In this document: positions 26,220-27,600 of the stretch, one piece after another | Numbering within the stretch: position 1 is the first letter of the stretch | Layout of the letters: every line of letters starts with the position of its first letter | Origin: CAYOBW01 sp964402115 | GTDB lineage: Bacteria; Verrucomicrobiota; Kiritimatiellia; UBA8416; CAYOBW01 | DNA: 27,600 bases | Assembly (NCBI GenBank): GCA_964402115.1 | Contig: CAYOBW010000070.1 | Location: 1 to 27,600, forward strand | Direction of reading: 5' to 3' | Notes under the pieces: generated by a model | Seen by the model: the letters and a program-made list of their open reading frames with translations, nothing else | Databases searched by the model: none | What the model was told of the DNA's origin: nothing | Position numbers and translations under genes: made by a program

Positions 26220-26714
26220 ATGAGCGAAGATTCGGACATCGAGCGTGTCATCAGGCAACTGATCGAGGTCGGTGGGCGCACAGCCCAGGATCTGGGGTTG
26301 GGGCGGGTTGTCGGCCAGATCATGGTGCTGCTCTACCTGTCACCGGCGGAGCGTTCGTTGGGGGACATTGCGCAGGATCTGGGATTGAGTAAAGCCGCTG
26401 TCAGCGTCGCCGCCCGTCAGTTGGAGAGCCTCGGCCTGTTGCGCCGGTCATGGAAACAGATGGATCGCAGGACATACTACCGGACGGCCGACGACATTGT
26501 CACAGCGTTGCACCAGGGCCTGTTGGCGTTGGTGCGGAACAAGATGGGCATACTGGCGACGGAGTTGAAGCAGGCGGAAGAGCAACTGAAGCACTCAGGA
26601 ACCGACAAGGAAGCGGGGTTCGTGCTCAACCGGATCCAGCGCGCTCAGAAGCTGCGGAATGTCGCCATGGCCGTCTTGGAGAATCCGGTCGTCAAGTTGT
26701 TCTCTCGTGCCTAA
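26220..26714 (+). CDS. GbsR/MarR-family transcriptional regulator
   Basis: A 164-aa DNA-binding protein. A winged helix-turn-helix covers about residues 20-95: GQIMVLLYLSPAERSLGDIAQDLGLSKAAVSVAARQLESLGLLRRSW, with recognition helix SKAAVSVAARQLESLG, then the wing KQMDRRTYYRT. The C-terminal half is long alpha-helices (ALHQGLLALVRNKMGILATELKQAEEQLKH), expected to dimerise as in GbsR. The ATG at 26220 is supported by the promoter just upstream. The gene is divergent from GH89 and directly precedes a polysaccharide exporter gene, with palindromes on both sides, so it probably controls itself and the exporter operon. The effector is unknown; GbsR proteins often respond to osmolytes. Confidence 0.88.
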   Translation: MSEDSDIERVIRQLIEVGGRTAQDLGLGRVVGQIMVLLYLSPAERSLGDIAQDLGLSKAAVSVAARQLESLGLLRRSWKQMDRRTYYRTADDIVTALHQGLLALVRNKMGILATELKQAEEQLKHSGTDKEAGFVLNRIQRAQKLRNVAMAVLENPVVKLFSRA

Positions 26715-26744
26715 ATGCGATTGCAAGTTATTGCAGTGTATGTC

Positions 26745-26768
26745 GTTATGCACAACCGCATGCATAAC
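26745..26768. promoter_or_regulatory. Perfect 8-bp-arm palindrome GTTATGCA-N8-TGCATAAC
   Basis: The arms GTTATGCA (26745-26752) and TGCATAAC (26761-26768) are exact reverse complements around an 8-bp centre. The site lies 30 bp after the regulator stop and about 90 bp before the export permease. It is AT-rich with no T-run, so an operator is more likely than a terminator. GTTA/TAAC ends are shared with 26207-26218. Confidence 0.5.
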
Positions 26769-26806
26769 TGACGGGCGCGGCGTCTATTCGGACATGGGAT
26801 GTGCGT

Positions 26807-26827
26807 GGCGCGTCGCGAAGACGCGCC
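26807..26827 (+). other. GC-rich hairpin in the export-permease leader
   Basis: GGCGCGTC and GACGCGCC are perfect 8-bp complementary arms around a 5-nt loop (GCGAA), ending 30 nt before the permease ATG. No U-run follows (TTGTCAGA), so it is not a standard intrinsic terminator. It could be a leader structure that affects translation or mRNA stability. Confidence 0.45.
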
Positions 26828-26857
26828 TTGTCAGACTGCTCTTATCGCGAACATAAC

Positions 26858-27600
26858 ATGCATCGCACGATCATACGGACCAATCAGCCTTGGTGGCGCA
26901 TAGACTGGCGGGAACTCGTCGAGTACCGTGACCTGCTCTGGTTCATGGTCTTGCGTGATTTCACGGCTGTCTACAAGCAGACCATTCTTGGGCCGCTCTG
27001 GTTTGTGCTGCAACCGTTGGTGACGACGCTGGTCTTCACCGTCGTGTTCGGCCGGATCGCGCAGATTGGTACCGATGGCGTTCCCCCCTTTCTGTTTTAC
27101 ATGAGTGGGATGGTGCTGTGGAACTACTTTCAGGGTGTGATGAACGGGGTGTCTGGATCCCTGATCGGCAACGCGCATGTCTTCGGCAAGATCTACTTCC
27201 CGCGCCTGATTCCGTCGCTCTCGCTGGTCATCAGCAACCTGGCCCAGTTCGGTTTGAACTTCCTGATGTTCCTAGGATTCTACGTCTATTACTTGTGCTT
27301 CACGCCGTGCGCCATACGTCCGACCTGGTGGGTGCTGGCGGTGCCGCTGTTGGTGCTGCACGCTGCAGCCATCGGGTTGGGTGTCGGGCTCTGGCTTTCG
27401 GCTCTCACGGTCAAGTACCGTGACTTGCGCTTTGCTCTCCCGTTTCTGGCGCAAGTGTGGATGTACGCCACCCCGATCGTCTATCCGGCCAGCATGGTTT
27501 CGGAGCAGTGGCGCTGGCTGATTGCCCTGAATCCCATGGCTGGAGTGATCGAGTTCAACCGTTTCGCTTTCATGGGCGCGGGCACGATCAGCAGCGACAT
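26858..27600 (+). CDS. ABC-2 polysaccharide/O-antigen export permease (partial, C-terminus outside window)
   Basis: The frame is open from the ATG at 26858 to the right edge (247 residues seen of an expected ~270-285). The N-terminus PWWRIDWRELVEYRDLLWFMVLRDFTAVYKQTILGPLWFVLQPLVTTLVFTVVFGRIA is the conserved cytoplasmic amphipathic region and first helix of the Wzm/KpsM-like permease family. Further helices (FGLNFLMFLGFYVYYLCF, VLAVPLLVLHAAAIGLGVGLWLSAL, AQVWMYATPIVYPASM) and LNPMAGVIEFNRFAFMG are family hallmarks. It exports lipid-linked or finished glycans with an ATPase (Wzt-like) expected just to the right. No strong ribosome site is visible, and the leader holds a palindrome and a hairpin. 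Confidence 0.93.
   Translation, partial: MHRTIIRTNQPWWRIDWRELVEYRDLLWFMVLRDFTAVYKQTILGPLWFVLQPLVTTLVFTVVFGRIAQIGTDGVPPFLFYMSGMVLWNYFQGVMNGVSGSLIGNAHVFGKIYFPRLIPSLSLVISNLAQFGLNFLMFLGFYVYYLCFTPCAIRPTWWVLAVPLLVLHAAAIGLGVGLWLSALTVKYRDLRFALPFLAQVWMYATPIVYPASMVSEQWRWLIALNPMAGVIEFNRFAFMGAGTISSD

Overview
This is a GC-rich bacterial window with tightly packed genes. It suggests a Gram-negative-type bacterium, because it encodes an outer-membrane-like beta-barrel, a LolA-like protein, several exported proteins and lipoproteins, and a polysaccharide exporter. The mix of LamG repeats, a giant alpha-2-macroglobulin, a GH89 alpha-N-acetylglucosaminidase and a leucine-rich-repeat lipoprotein is reminiscent of the PVC group (Kiritimatiellota, Lentisphaerota or Verrucomicrobiota). 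That placement is inference only; no rRNA or other marker gene is present.

Layout. (1) 1-9375, minus strand: the N-terminal part of a tandem LamG protein that runs off the left edge, preceded by a 2739-residue alpha-2-macroglobulin-like protein with TPR blocks at both ends and no recognisable thioester motif. (2) 9376-14540, plus strand: a phosphate-uptake operon pstS-pstC-pstA-pstB1-pstB2-phoU. It has a candidate promoter preceded by a perfect 17-bp tandem repeat. (3) 14615-15373, plus: a membrane protein of unknown function. (4) 15388-19372, minus: a five-gene run encoding an outer-membrane-like protein, a 3-methyladenine DNA glycosylase, a thioredoxin-fold protein without cysteines at the active site, an RmlD-like reductase and a LolA-like protein. 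(5) 19512-21774, plus: an LRR lipoprotein followed by a beta-CASP metallo-beta-lactamase nuclease. (6) 21788-22298: a confused stretch with two opposing, mutually overlapping ORFs. (7) 22322-26032, minus: GH89 enzyme, family-4 glycosyltransferase and a small two-helix membrane protein, closely spaced. (8) 26161-27600, plus: a GbsR/MarR-type regulator with palindromic sites on both sides, then the first part of an ABC-2 polysaccharide export permease that runs off the right edge.

The most interesting observation is in the pst operon. The two adjacent PstB ATPases carry complementary lesions. PstB1 keeps the LSGGQ signature but has lost the Q-loop Gln and the H-loop His. PstB2 keeps its Walker A, Q-loop and H-loop, but its signature is LPLDQ. 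Together they would form one complete and one degenerate ATP site. This predicts an obligate heterodimeric, asymmetric Pst transporter.

A second theme is enzyme-like folds that lack key residues: the alpha-2-macroglobulin without Cys-Gln, the thioredoxin-like protein with SVPS in place of CGPC, and the GH89 protein with Ala at the expected acid/base Glu. Family comparisons here are from memory of the family motifs, not from a search.
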